The position numbers were made by a program, and so were the translations under genes. Under the pieces are notes generated by a model. The model was not told the origin of the DNA, made no database searches, and worked only from the letters and a program-made list of their open reading frames with translations. This document shows, in pieces, positions 1 through 8,272 of a stretch of 35,480 bases of DNA; position 1 is the stretch's first letter, and each line of letters opens with the position of its first letter. Source of the DNA: a virus; IMG/VR virus record IMGVR_UViG_3300012272_000008, positions 1 through 35,480 of that record; one strand, 5' to 3'.

Positions 1-576
1 ACGGGTATTTCTGGTGTTGGTCGTACAGCCTCAGGTATCTCTATGTTGATGTCTGCTGCTAACGGCGGTATCCGTACCGTGGTCCAGAACTTCGACGACT
101 ACCTGCTTGGTCCTCTCGGTAAAGCTCTCTTCTCCTTCAACATGCAGTTTGACTTTGACCCAGAGATTCAGGGTGATCTTGAGGTTAAAGCTGCTGGTAC
201 TTCTTCACTCATGGCTAACGAAGTACGTAGCCAGCGTTTGATGCAGTTGCTTGGTCTTGTACAGAACCCTGTGCTTGCACCTTTTGCTAAGTTGGATTAC
301 ATCATCCGTGAGATTGCTAAGTCTCTCGATCTTGATCCTGATAAAGTAACAAACTCTATGCAACGTGCGGCTGTACAGGCTGAGATGCTTAAGACGTTCC
401 AAGCAGCCAACCCACAAGCAGCACCACAGGCTCCACAAGGGGGTCCTGGTGGCCCTGAGGGGTCTGCCCCTATGGACCCTACCGGAGCTGGTGGGGGTAA
501 CGTTGGTACAGGCGCTGTGCCAGCCCCAGGTACCCCTGGGTTCTCAGGCAACACAGGGGAGGGTGCTGAACAATGA
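1..576 (+). CDS. Portal protein, C-terminal part (truncated by window start)
   Basis: The frame is open from base 1, so the window starts inside the gene; 191 residues are visible. The first residues (GISGVGRTASGISMLM) and the following helix-rich stretch resemble the C-terminal region of podovirus portal (head-tail connector) proteins, which form the dodecameric ring for DNA packaging and ejection. The last ~50 residues are a low-complexity Ala/Gln/Pro/Gly tail. The position directly ahead of scaffold and major capsid genes agrees with a portal. The stop overlaps the next start (ATGA). The identification rests on the C-terminal part and gene order only. Confidence 0.75.
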   Translation, partial: TGISGVGRTASGISMLMSAANGGIRTVVQNFDDYLLGPLGKALFSFNMQFDFDPEIQGDLEVKAAGTSSLMANEVRSQRLMQLLGLVQNPVLAPFAKLDYIIREIAKSLDLDPDKVTNSMQRAAVQAEMLKTFQAANPQAAPQAPQGGPGGPEGSAPMDPTGAGGGNVGTGAVPAPGTPGFSGNTGEGAEQ

Positions 577-761
577 ACCTAAAACCTTTTGTTAACGACA
601 AGTTACTGTATGATGATTTTCTAAGAGAGCTTGATTCCCGTATTAGACAGACTCAAAGTAAGTTGGAAAAGTCTACTCTTATTGAGGATGTCTACAGGGC
701 ACAAGGGGCGATAGATGCCTTACGTAGGTTGAAGCAACTAAGGGAGCAAGTCAATGGATGA
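573..761 (+). CDS. Small hypothetical protein after portal
   Basis: A 62-residue, charged, mostly helical protein of unknown function. It starts in an ATGA overlap with the portal stop and ends 8 nt inside the next gene, so it is co-translated with the head genes. It has no cysteine pairs, membrane segment or signal peptide. The R/K/E/Q-rich sequence with regularly spaced leucines suggests a short coiled coil. Tight packing between coupled genes is the main reason to accept it as real. Confidence 0.65.
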   Translation: MNLKPFVNDKLLYDDFLRELDSRIRQTQSKLEKSTLIEDVYRAQGAIDALRRLKQLREQVNG

Positions 762-3288
762 AGATAAAAACTTGGTTAGCCCTAGAATCCAAAACAGAAA
801 CAGAGGACGGGTAGAGCAGGGACCAAACACCAGTGGCCCCACCCTAAAGGGGGCTGCTAAATTTATTGCTGAGATGACACCTATCCTCGGTGACGCTATG
901 GCTGCAAAAGAGGTCTACGAAGAGACACAAAAAGAAGACCCAAACTGGTGGCTTGTTGGGGCTTTAGGCGGAGCTACTGTCGTGGGTCTTATTCCTGGAG
1001 TGGGTGATGCAGCTTCTAAACTTATTAGTAAAGGAGCACGGGAAGCAGTAGAGAGATTTAAACGTGTAGAGGTAGACCCTAATGCCCTAGGTTCTCTCGG
1101 AGGTAACATCCGTATTCGCCCAGAAACGAGTGGACTAGAAGCGTGGGGGGAGGGTTCTTTTTTTAAAATAGGAGATGAACAGACACCTTTGTACCATGGT
1201 ATGTCTGGTACTCTAAGAGGAGACACCAGAAACTTTGAAGGAGTTAACCTTTCTCCTTCTAGCACAGGAGACTATGGAGCTGGGGTGTACCTTACAGACT
1301 CCTCTAAAGATGCCTCTGATTATGCTATGAGTTTAAACAGAGGGTTTACTGACCCTTCGGATGCGAAGATGGGCGGCCAAGTGTTTCCTGTATACACAAA
1401 TGTAGCTGAGGTTTTCACAGATGAGGCACTGTTAGACGACGTTGTGCGAAGCAAAGTTATGTCATCCCTTAGTGAGGTTCCTACAGAGAGCATGACTCCT
1501 CACTTAACAGAGGTACTAGAAAGTTTAGAAGAAGGTCGAAACGTAAGTGTAAGTGACCTGTTCAAAGATAGCCAAGGGAAAAACACGGGGTGGGGACAAA
1601 ACGTCCTAAGACCGATTCTTGAAGAAGAGGGTTTTCAAGGGATACAATCCTTCTCCCCATCAAAAGGTATTAACGAAGTGGTTATTTTTAATCCTGACAC
1701 AATTAAGTCTACTATGCAAGGTCCTGCTGGGACTTACAGCTCTGCTTCACCAGACATATCTTTTTCTAACGGAGGTCTTGTGTCTAGCCCTGAAGGCTAC
1801 GCAGAAGGAGGTCTAGTCTCTAAGAATGCTATGAGTGATTACTTCTTAGCTTCTGCTGGTAAGATGACTGAGGTAGAGTTTGTGGGTAAGCACAAGATGA
1901 GTACGCTCGAGTTTGAGAGACAGTTTGCAGAGGATAACAGTGTAGACATCTCCGGTACTGAGAAGCTAGCAGAGGTCAACACAACACCTAAAGGAATTAA
2001 AGTGGACTATAGTAAAAACCCTAAGACTATGGCTGCAGGTGGTCCTGTAGAACGTGACCCTGTTAGTGGAAACGAAGTACCCCCTGGCTCTACACCTGAG
2101 AATGTAAGAGATGATATCCCTGCGATGTTGTCTGAAGGTGAGTATGTTATTCCTGCTGATGTCCTAAAGTTCTTTGGGGTGAACTTCTTTGAGAAGCTTC
2201 GTACTAAGGCTAAGCAGGGTATGCTGGACATGGAGCAAGATGGGCGTGTAGGGGGTGAACCTGTAGATGACACCATGGAGACACAAGGACCCCTCGTAAC
2301 AGAGGAACTCCCTATGATGGCTGAGGGTGGTCTTGTAAACCAACCGACGTTTAACCCTGCCTCTTGGAATACTCCTGGTCTAGCGGATCAGCTTATGCGT
2401 TCTTCTGCTTACACCTACAAGGAATACTTTGGTCCCGGTGGAACTAGTCAGATGATTCTCTTTATAAACGGTGAGCCTGCTCAGGCTATCCCAGCTGGTT
2501 TCTCTGAGACACCTTTAGTAGTTCAAAATGCAGTTAGTAACACCGGTAGCAGTCGTGAAAGAAATACTCCTGGAGATGCTAGGGGTACTAGAGGAATCAG
2601 TGCTGGTTCAGGAGAAGGGCCGGGTGCCTTTGGTAATCCCCTTGGTACCCTAGACTTTACAGACACTGAGTCTGTTTCGACATGGGCTGAAGACAAACTA
2701 AAGGACAGATTTGCTAACCGAGGTATAACGGCAGTAGGTGGTCTCCTAGGTGGGGCTGCTAGGGCAGCTGTAGGGATGCGTGACATTGCTGAAGTGAGTG
2801 CTGCTGCTCGGTACTACTCACAGATTGGTGACCAAGAGTCTTCTGATCGTTTGATGGCTATGGCTGACGAAGCACGAGGAAACTTCGGTCTTGCGGGTAG
2901 GCTTTCAAAAGACATATCTGACGGCGAGGGTATCTTCGAGAATTATATGGAGTCACTCAACGTAAACGCAAGGCGAACTACGGGTCAAAGGACAGCTCCT
3001 TACACCAACAGCCAAGGAGTAGGAACCTTTTCTAGGTCTAATCCTGTTTACGACGTTAAGGCTGGTGGTGACAGTGGAAGACCTTCTCAAGGGGACACAG
3101 TTCAATTTGATATGGGGAGCAGCAGTGAGGACGCTGGTCAGCGAAACGACCGTATAGCCAGAAACAATAGGGCAGCAGATGCAGCAGGAGTTACAGCTAA
3201 CGCCCCGACCACATCAGCAAGACCACGGGCACGGCCACAAGGACGTAACAAAGGTGGTCTTGTAAGTAAACGAACAAACAAGAAGTAA
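754..3288 (+). CDS. Large virion-type protein with ADP-ribosyltransferase-like (ART-PolyVal-type) domain
   Basis: 844 residues. The N-terminus has a Gly-rich hydrophobic stretch (about 65-90, ending GLIPGVGDA). Residues ~145-315 look like the ADP-ribosyltransferase domain of phage polyvalent proteins: LYHGMSG (H148), GAGVYLTDS followed by ASDYA (Y179), and NEVVIFNPDTIKS (E308) give an H-Y-E order with plausible spacing. Residues ~453-500 hold the DIPAMLSEGEYVIPADV block that recurs in marine phage structural proteins. GGLV-type motifs recur four times, the last near the C-terminus after an Arg/Pro-rich run. The gene starts 8 nt inside its upstream neighbour behind an AGGGAG ribosome site. Lying between portal and scaffold it is probably a virion protein, perhaps ejected; ADP-ribosylation of a host target is inferred, not shown. 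Confidence 0.6.
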   Translation: MDEDKNLVSPRIQNRNRGRVEQGPNTSGPTLKGAAKFIAEMTPILGDAMAAKEVYEETQKEDPNWWLVGALGGATVVGLIPGVGDAASKLISKGAREAVERFKRVEVDPNALGSLGGNIRIRPETSGLEAWGEGSFFKIGDEQTPLYHGMSGTLRGDTRNFEGVNLSPSSTGDYGAGVYLTDSSKDASDYAMSLNRGFTDPSDAKMGGQVFPVYTNVAEVFTDEALLDDVVRSKVMSSLSEVPTESMTPHLTEVLESLEEGRNVSVSDLFKDSQGKNTGWGQNVLRPILEEEGFQGIQSFSPSKGINEVVIFNPDTIKSTMQGPAGTYSSASPDISFSNGGLVSSPEGYAEGGLVSKNAMSDYFLASAGKMTEVEFVGKHKMSTLEFERQFAEDNSVDISGTEKLAEVNTTPKGIKVDYSKNPKTMAAGGPVERDPVSGNEVPPGSTPENVRDDIPAMLSEGEYVIPADVLKFFGVNFFEKLRTKAKQGMLDMEQDGRVGGEPVDDTMETQGPLVTEELPMMAEGGLVNQPTFNPASWNTPGLADQLMRSSAYTYKEYFGPGGTSQMILFINGEPAQAIPAGFSETPLVVQNAVSNTGSSRERNTPGDARGTRGISAGSGEGPGAFGNPLGTLDFTDTESVSTWAEDKLKDRFANRGITAVGGLLGGAARAAVGMRDIAEVSAAARYYSQIGDQESSDRLMAMADEARGNFGLAGRLSKDISDGEGIFENYMESLNVNARRTTGQRTAPYTNSQGVGTFSRSNPVYDVKAGGDSGRPSQGDTVQFDMGSSSEDAGQRNDRIARNNRAADAAGVTANAPTTSARPRARPQGRNKGGLVSKRTNKK

Positions 3289-3310
3289 ACTACAACAACT
3301 TAATGGCAAC

Positions 3311-3323
3311 CCGCTATAAGCGG
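3311..3323 (+). other. Short perfect inverted repeat before the scaffold gene
   Basis: CCGCT-ATA-AGCGG is a perfect 5-bp stem with a 3-nt loop in the 55-nt gap between the ART-domain gene and the scaffold gene. No U-run follows, so it is not a standard terminator; it could be an RNA processing or stability element. The rest of the gap holds only the GGAGA ribosome site of the scaffold gene. Confidence 0.35.
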
Positions 3324-3343
3324 CCCCAACTGGAGAACTACAA

Positions 3344-4237
3344 ATGGCTAACGAAATGGTACGCGAGCAAGCTAAGTCCGTAATGATTAACCCTCGGTAT
3401 GACAACCGAAGCAATCGTAAACGTATGGAAGCTGACGAGAAAGAACTTGAAGAACTCATGAAGTCCGAAGGTAAAGAAGACAGTACTGAGGAAGAAGTTA
3501 TTGAGGAAGGGGCAGAAACCCCCGAGGTAAAAGTAGAGGACACCAAAGAGGAGACTAAACTCTCTAAAGAGGAATCTACCTTCAAGAAGCGTTATGGTGA
3601 TCTACGTCGTTACCAACAGGAACAAGAAGCTAAACACAAAGCTGAACTCAATGCTCTAAAGGAAGGTGGTGCTAAAGGTATTGCTCCTCCTAAGTCAGAC
3701 GAAGACATTGAAGCTTGGGCCTCAAAGTATCCTGACATTGCTGGTATCGTTGAGACTATTGCCCAGCGTAAAGCTAAGGAAATGTTTGAGCAGACTGACT
3801 CTCGGTTTAAAGAACTTGATGACCTCAACTACGAGACTAAACGTAGTAAGGCAGAGATTGAAATACGTAAGGCTCACTCTGACTTCGATACCCTGAAGGA
3901 AGCTGACTCTTTCCATGACTGGGTTGATGAGCAATCAGACTGGATTAAGAACGCACTGTATGACAACCAAGACGACTCCAAGGCTGTCATCCGTGTGATC
4001 GACTTATACAAGATGGATAACAACCTTACGCCCGCTGCTAAGAAGCAGAACGCCAAGGATGCTGCCTTAGATGTACAGTCTAAAGGAACGACACCTAAGA
4101 TTGATGCTGAAGGAACCGGTAAGAAGTTCTCTGAGTCTCAAGTTTACCGTGAGTCAGACAAGTGGTACGCTAAGAATGAACAAGCAATCATGGAAGCGAT
4201 GGCTACAGGAAACTTTAAGTACGATATGTCAAAGTAA
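3344..4237 (+). CDS. Scaffolding protein
   Basis: 297 residues, very rich in Glu, Lys and Asp, with an acidic region at about 30-85 and long predicted helices, no cysteine-rich or enzymatic motif. This composition, the size and the position immediately before the major capsid gene match podovirus scaffolding proteins, which direct procapsid assembly and leave the shell before DNA packaging. The start follows a GGAGA ribosome site 8 nt upstream. The assignment is by context and composition, since scaffold sequences diverge quickly. Confidence 0.7.
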   Translation: MANEMVREQAKSVMINPRYDNRSNRKRMEADEKELEELMKSEGKEDSTEEEVIEEGAETPEVKVEDTKEETKLSKEESTFKKRYGDLRRYQQEQEAKHKAELNALKEGGAKGIAPPKSDEDIEAWASKYPDIAGIVETIAQRKAKEMFEQTDSRFKELDDLNYETKRSKAEIEIRKAHSDFDTLKEADSFHDWVDEQSDWIKNALYDNQDDSKAVIRVIDLYKMDNNLTPAAKKQNAKDAALDVQSKGTTPKIDAEGTGKKFSESQVYRESDKWYAKNEQAIMEAMATGNFKYDMSK

Positions 4238-4240
4238 CTG

Positions 4241-4268
4241 TTGACATTTAAACGAGTTAGAGTATAAC
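4241..4268 (+). promoter_or_regulatory. Sigma70-like promoter for the capsid gene
   Basis: TTGACA at 4241-4246, a 16-nt spacer, then TATAAC at 4263-4268. The -35 is a perfect consensus and the -10 differs at one base. It lies just after the scaffold stop in a 237-nt untranslated region before the capsid start, where extra transcription would raise capsid output. The predicted start falls at about 4274-4276. Confidence 0.7.
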
Positions 4269-4271
4269 TAA

Positions 4272-4320
4272 GGGTATCGAGAATGAAGCCCAGGTAACTG
4301 ACACCTTCACCTTGATACCC
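4272..4320 (+). promoter_or_regulatory. 5'-end stem-loop in the capsid mRNA leader
   Basis: GGGTATCGAG (4272-4281) pairs with CTTGATACCC (4311-4320), ten base pairs with one G-U; a GAAG/CTTC helix can form inside. No U-run follows. It sits at the predicted 5' end of the transcript from the promoter at 4241-4268, so an mRNA-stabilising leader hairpin or RNase III site is more likely than a terminator. The remaining leader to 4474 shows no convincing coding frame. Confidence 0.5.
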
Positions 4321-4474
4321 GACATTCGTAACACTATAAGCTTAAACGTGAGTAGAAGAACTACCTGATAAAGTAAGAGCCTTGATCCTCCTTAGCGGGA
4401 AGTGACACACCTCTGAAAACGTCAGCCTCTTGGAAAACAGACAGCTATTCAAGCCTAACACAAAGGATAATGAT

Positions 4475-5548
4475 ATGGCTTTTCCATCAACAGGCGGGCA
4501 TGGTAATCTTCCCAACGGGAACTTTAGCTCCGTAATTTACTCAAAGAAAGTACAACTTGCATTCCGTAAGGCTACAGTAGTTGGAGACGTAACCAACTCT
4601 GACTACTTCGGTGAGATCGCTGCTCAAGGCGATACGGTTCGTATCATCAAAGAGCCAGAGATTTCTGTAAGTGAGTACAAGCGCGGCACACAGGTTGCTG
4701 CTCAAGACCTCGACGACGAGGACTTCTCTCTGGTCATCGACAAGGCTAACTATTTTGCCTTCAAGTGTGACGACATTGAGACTGCTCACTCCCACGTTAA
4801 CTTCATGGACTTGGCTACTAACCGTGCGGCTTACCGCTTGGCTGATAACCACGACCAAGAAGTCTTGGGCTACCTCTCCGGTTACGCTCAGTCTGCTAAC
4901 CACGTCAACGCTGACGAAGTAAACACCACTGTAAACGGTACCAAAGCTGTTTCTACCGCTGGTACAGACGAACTTTTGGCTTCGATGAAGCTGACTAAGG
5001 GTTCTTTTGGCAACATCACAACTGCTTCTGCTGGTGATCACTCCATCCCTGTAGCTGCTCGTTTGCCTGGTGCTACTGCTCTGCCTACTGCAACTGCTTC
5101 TCCTGTTATGGTTATCAACCGCATGGGTCGCTTGCTGGACCAACAGAACGTTGAAAAAGGTGGACGTTGGTTGGTCATCGACCCAGTCATGATGGAAGTA
5201 CTGATGGACGAAGATTCTCGTTTCCTCAATGCTGACTTCGGTGACTCCGGTGCTCTTCGTAACGGTCTCGTTCTGAGCAACTGGAATGGCTTCCGAGTCT
5301 ACGTCTCTAACAACCTGCCTAATGTAGGCACTGGTCCTGGTACTGTTGGTACTACTAACCAGAACGCCAACTACGGTGTGATTGTTGCCGGACATGACTC
5401 TGCTGTCGCTACTGCTGAGCAGATCAACAAGACAGAGACTTACCGTGACCAAGACAGCTTTGCTGACATTGTCCGTGGTATGCACCTCTATGGTCGTAAA
5501 ATCTTGCGCCCAGAAGCTCTTGTGAATGCCAAGTACAACATCGCATAG
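4475..5548 (+). CDS. Major capsid protein
   Basis: 357 residues starting MAFPSTGGHGNLPNG. The start at 4475 is preferred over an in-frame ATG at 4430 because AAAGGA lies correctly spaced in front of it and typical capsid sequence starts there. The pattern of an N-terminal arm, YFGEIAAQGDTVRI, DDIETAHSHVNFMD and WLVIDPVMMEVL is that of podovirus HK97-fold capsid proteins. It follows the scaffold gene and has its own promoter. The protein forms the icosahedral shell. Confidence 0.88.
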   Translation: MAFPSTGGHGNLPNGNFSSVIYSKKVQLAFRKATVVGDVTNSDYFGEIAAQGDTVRIIKEPEISVSEYKRGTQVAAQDLDDEDFSLVIDKANYFAFKCDDIETAHSHVNFMDLATNRAAYRLADNHDQEVLGYLSGYAQSANHVNADEVNTTVNGTKAVSTAGTDELLASMKLTKGSFGNITTASAGDHSIPVAARLPGATALPTATASPVMVINRMGRLLDQQNVEKGGRWLVIDPVMMEVLMDEDSRFLNADFGDSGALRNGLVLSNWNGFRVYVSNNLPNVGTGPGTVGTTNQNANYGVIVAGHDSAVATAEQINKTETYRDQDSFADIVRGMHLYGRKILRPEALVNAKYNIA

Positions 5549-5566
5549 GTAAGTCTCTGAAAACAA

Positions 5567-5616
5567 TGAGTAATTTCATTACTCGATAGAGTAAAGATTA
5601 CCTCTCTTTATGAGAG
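5567..5616 (+). other. Two hairpins after the capsid gene
   Basis: GAGTAAT-TTC-ATTACTC (5568-5584) is a perfect 7-bp stem, and CTCTC-TTTAT-GAGAG (5602-5616) a 5-bp stem. Neither is followed by a run of T. They occupy the 90-nt gap before the next gene and may act as mRNA 3'-end stabilisers or partial attenuators that set the capsid to downstream ratio. Confidence 0.4.
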
Positions 5617-5638
5617 TCAACAATAAAGGAACTAACTT

Positions 5639-6127
5639 ATGGCTACCGTAACAACTCTAGCTAAGGCAGTCGGGGGCAAGGGTAACCCCTCCCGCAAGCC
5701 TTACCTTGTAGAGGTTGAGATTGACCTTGCTGCTGCTGCTACCGCTAAGGGTTCTGCCCTTGCTGCGGGTGACATCATCCAGGCTATCACTGTTTCTCCT
5801 GGTAACGCTGTACTCTTCGCGGGTACAGAAATTAAGACTGCTCCAGCCGGGGGTACCGCTGGTACTTTTGATCTGGGTATCACTGGTGGTAATGTAGACG
5901 CCTTTGTCGATGGGGGTGCTATTACTGGTGCTGCTGTTGGCGCATACTCCGTTATGGCTAACACTGCTGTCCCTGTCGTCTTTGGCGCTGGAGACACTAT
6001 AGACATGCTGCTAATTGGTACTACTCCAGATACGTCTGGTATTATCCGTGTGTATGCCATGTTGATGGATGTTACTGCTACGGGTATCAAAGGTGCTAGT
6101 GAAGTAGACCGCGACACTCTCGCTTAA
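5639..6127 (+). CDS. Probable head decoration/minor capsid protein
   Basis: 162 residues, rich in Ala, Gly, Thr and Val with a beta-strand pattern, no catalytic motif. It starts after an AAAGGA ribosome site. A small beta-rich protein directly after the capsid gene, with a terminator behind it, is typical of an abundant capsid-associated protein such as a decoration or head-fibre protein. No specific family is recognised, so the function is inferred from position and composition. Confidence 0.55.
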   Translation: MATVTTLAKAVGGKGNPSRKPYLVEVEIDLAAAATAKGSALAAGDIIQAITVSPGNAVLFAGTEIKTAPAGGTAGTFDLGITGGNVDAFVDGGAITGAAVGAYSVMANTAVPVVFGAGDTIDMLLIGTTPDTSGIIRVYAMLMDVTATGIKGASEVDRDTLA

Positions 6128-6137
6128 GAACTACCTG

Positions 6138-6175
6138 ACTGTCCCTGTGTAACCACGGGGGCAGTTTAACTTTTA
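6138..6175 (+). terminator. Rho-independent terminator after the capsid/decoration unit
   Basis: CTGTCCCTGTG (6139-6149) pairs with CACGGGGGCAG (6154-6164): eleven pairs including two G-U, with loop TAAC. The run TTTAACTTTT follows directly. This is the best terminator on the + strand and would end the high-level capsid transcript before the tail genes. Confidence 0.8.
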
Positions 6176-6205
6176 TAGTGCCCTCCCATAGAAAGAAATA
6201 AACAC

Positions 6206-6589
6206 ATGTCAAGCTTTACAAACTACCTTGAGGACGCTGTTCTAAACTACGTCTTCCGTAATACAGGCACACCTACTTCGACAACTGTACACTTAGCTTT
6301 GTTTACCGCTACACCTTCGGACGCTGGAGGAGGTACCGAGGTATCTGGTAATGGTTACTCACGTCAGGCTGTAGCCTTTAGTGCTTCATCTGGTGGGTCG
6401 ATTACTAATACAAGTGCAGAAACCTTTACTGCCTCTGGTGGTAGCTTCGGTACTGTTGTTGCTATTGGTATCTTTGATGCGGCGACAGGCGGTAACATGC
6501 TCGCCTGGGACGGTATCACTTCGGCTGTCGTCGCTAATGGAGACACGATCACATTCCCAATTGGTGGTGTAGATATTTCACTAACCTAA
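6206..6589 (+). CDS. Small virion-type protein, beta-rich
   Basis: 127 residues. The start (SSFTNYLEDAVLNYVF) followed by TTVHLALFTATPSD, and a Gly/Ser/Thr-rich beta-strand remainder, resemble a widespread small phage protein seen among structural genes with no settled function. Its ribosome site is weak (AGAAAGAAATAAACAC before ATG), so expression after the terminator may be low. It could be a minor tail or decoration protein. Confidence 0.5.
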   Translation: MSSFTNYLEDAVLNYVFRNTGTPTSTTVHLALFTATPSDAGGGTEVSGNGYSRQAVAFSASSGGSITNTSAETFTASGGSFGTVVAIGIFDAATGGNMLAWDGITSAVVANGDTITFPIGGVDISLT

Positions 6590-6599
6590 GGTACTCAAA

Positions 6600-7238
6600 A
6601 TGGCTAGAGGTGTATACGGGCTAGGAAGATACGGTCAAGATACTTACGATGTTATTCGGACTTTCAACAGGTCAAGTAGCATTTCAAGTGTTTCTTCTGT
6701 ACAAGCCCTGCCCTTTGTAACTCAGAATAGAGTTGCGTCTATCTCTAGCCAGTCCTCTGTCACTGCCTCTGCGGTAAGAACACTAAACAGGTCTGCCTCT
6801 GTCGCTGGTTCGTCCAACGTTACAGCCCTGTTCATTAAAGAGCTTCTTAGGGCCGTAAGTATCGTAAGTGCTTCCAGCTTCTCAACCTCTGCGGCGCGTA
6901 CTCTTAGGAGAAAGGTGGGGATAGATAGCGAATCTACTCTCTCAACCTCTGCGGCGCGTATTTTACGTAGAGACGTCAGTGTTCTTAGTTCTTCAACCGT
7001 AGCTGTCTCTGGTGTACGAACACTACGAAGAGAGATAGATACAGAAAGTATCTCGACAGTAGGAGCCTCTTATGTTATAATTAGTATGACTGGGAAAAAC
7101 CTAGGAACAGTTGTCTACGTAGACGAAGAAAACCGGCAGGCACTGGTCACTGCTGAACCTAACGAAGTCACTCGTAGTGTAAGGGTAGACCAAGAGAATA
7201 GAAGTGCAATGGTATCCACAAGAAGGAACGCAGCGTGA
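6600..7238 (+). CDS. Repeat protein with seven ~20-residue units
   Basis: 212 residues. After a short N-terminus (MARGVYGLGRYGQDTY), residues 23-162 consist of seven successive 20-residue units, each beginning with a basic or Arg-rich pair, then alternating Ser/Val, then a pattern like STSAARTL. The C-terminus carries two shorter units with the pattern VDEENRQALV and VDQENRSAMV. The alternation fits a beta-solenoid or stacked beta-hairpin fibre. The adjacent small virion genes suggest a virion surface or head-tail fibre protein; the function is not known. It ends in a GTGA overlap with the next gene. Confidence 0.55.
   Translation: MARGVYGLGRYGQDTYDVIRTFNRSSSISSVSSVQALPFVTQNRVASISSQSSVTASAVRTLNRSASVAGSSNVTALFIKELLRAVSIVSASSFSTSAARTLRRKVGIDSESTLSTSAARILRRDVSVLSSSTVAVSGVRTLRREIDTESISTVGASYVIISMTGKNLGTVVYVDEENRQALVTAEPNEVTRSVRVDQENRSAMVSTRRNAA
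6666..7085 (+). repeat. Seven 60-bp coding repeats
   Basis: The period is 60 bp in frame. Most units are diverged at DNA level, but CTCAACCTCTGCGGCGCGTA occurs exactly at 6881-6900 and again at 6941-6960, one period apart, showing recent duplication or gene conversion of neighbouring units. Confidence 0.75.
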
Positions 7239-7555
7239 GTTTAAAATGGCCCCCTAAGGACCCTGACGCAAGGCTAGACTACTCAGTAGACTGGTCTCGT
7301 TTCCTTGGAAGTGATACGATCTCAGCAGTAGCTTGGTTTATCAAGGATGCAGCTGGAGTTAAGACCAGTGTAGTAGCAGGGACTACTGTAAATGGGTTGA
7401 CCTTCGAGGGTGGTTCTAACTCCAATACAGTGGCACGAGGTGTTTTCTCAGGGGGAGCTAACAACTCCTCTTATGTAGTTACTTGCCGGATAACATTTGG
7501 GACTAGCAGTTTGATAAGTGAACGTAAGATTAACTTTCCAATTAGGGAGCAGTAG
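7235..7555 (+). CDS. Small conserved-type phage protein (GTG start)
   Basis: 106 residues starting MSLKWPPKDPDARLDY, then a beta-rich, Ig-like strand pattern. The start is GTG at 7235, inside a GTGA overlap with the previous stop and behind AAGGA. Proteins with this WPxKDPD-type start occur among phage tail genes next to tail tubular A. The likely role is a small structural or adaptor protein; the exact function is unknown. Confidence 0.55.
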   Translation: MSLKWPPKDPDARLDYSVDWSRFLGSDTISAVAWFIKDAAGVKTSVVAGTTVNGLTFEGGSNSNTVARGVFSGGANNSSYVVTCRITFGTSSLISERKINFPIREQ

Positions 7556-8272
7556 ATGGCCTACAACTACCTTGGTCTTGTTAATGATGTGCTTGGCCGT
7601 TTTAATGAAACTCCTCTTACAGCAACCACTCTTGCCTCTGCAACCGGGGTCTACTCTGTTGTTAAAGAGGGAGTAAACAGTGCTATTCGTACTGTAAACC
7701 AGCAAGAATTTAACTGGCCGTTTAACTTTATCGAAGAAGAACAAACTTTATCCCCTGGGGTTATGCGTTATCCCTACCCAACTAATGCTAAGTCTGTTGA
7801 CTTTAATGTCTTTCGTATTAAACGTAACAACACCTTTGGTAACCCAACAGTACACCTAGGTCAAATGGACTACGAACAGTACCTCCATAAGCACATCGAC
7901 GATGAATACAACACAGTAGACACTAGTATCAGAAGTGTACCACGTAAAGTAATCCGAACACCTAACCAGGAGTTTGTTCTTTACCCCTCTCCTGATGAAG
8001 CGTACGATGTTGTCTTCGAGTACTACGCACTGCCAGTAGACCTTATTCTCTTTAGTGACGTACCTTCTCTGCCCCCTGCGTTCCGTCACATTATCACTGA
8101 GGGTGCTTCTCTTTACGTATACAACTTCCAATCAGATACCGAGAGTCAAGACAGAGCTTCCGCTAAGTTTGCTAACCAGATTGAGCAGATGCGTAAGGTG
8201 TACATTAACCGTTACGAAGATGTACGTGACACAAGAATAGAAACAAGACGAGCAGCTACAGGGAACTTTTAA
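7556..8272 (+). CDS. Tail tubular protein A
   Basis: 238 residues. The start (YLGLVNDVLGRFNETPLT), the central YPYPTNAKSV-type strand region and the C-terminal helix match the adaptor protein of short-tailed phages (T7 gp11 type), which forms the ring joining portal to nozzle. The ribosome site is GGGAG. The stop is shared with the next start (TAATG), so A and B tubular proteins are coupled. Confidence 0.82.
   Translation: MAYNYLGLVNDVLGRFNETPLTATTLASATGVYSVVKEGVNSAIRTVNQQEFNWPFNFIEEEQTLSPGVMRYPYPTNAKSVDFNVFRIKRNNTFGNPTVHLGQMDYEQYLHKHIDDEYNTVDTSIRSVPRKVIRTPNQEFVLYPSPDEAYDVVFEYYALPVDLILFSDVPSLPPAFRHIITEGASLYVYNFQSDTESQDRASAKFANQIEQMRKVYINRYEDVRDTRIETRRAATGNF

Noticed and set aside
4331-4340. 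CACTATAAG as a T7-type phage promoter core
   Set aside because: A single copy, no repeated longer motif at other + strand gaps, and no phage RNA polymerase gene in the window.
4541-5566. A 341-codon open frame on the - strand opposite the capsid gene
   Set aside because: It mirrors the biased codons of the capsid gene, has no ribosome site and a Ser/Val-rich composition typical of antisense frames.
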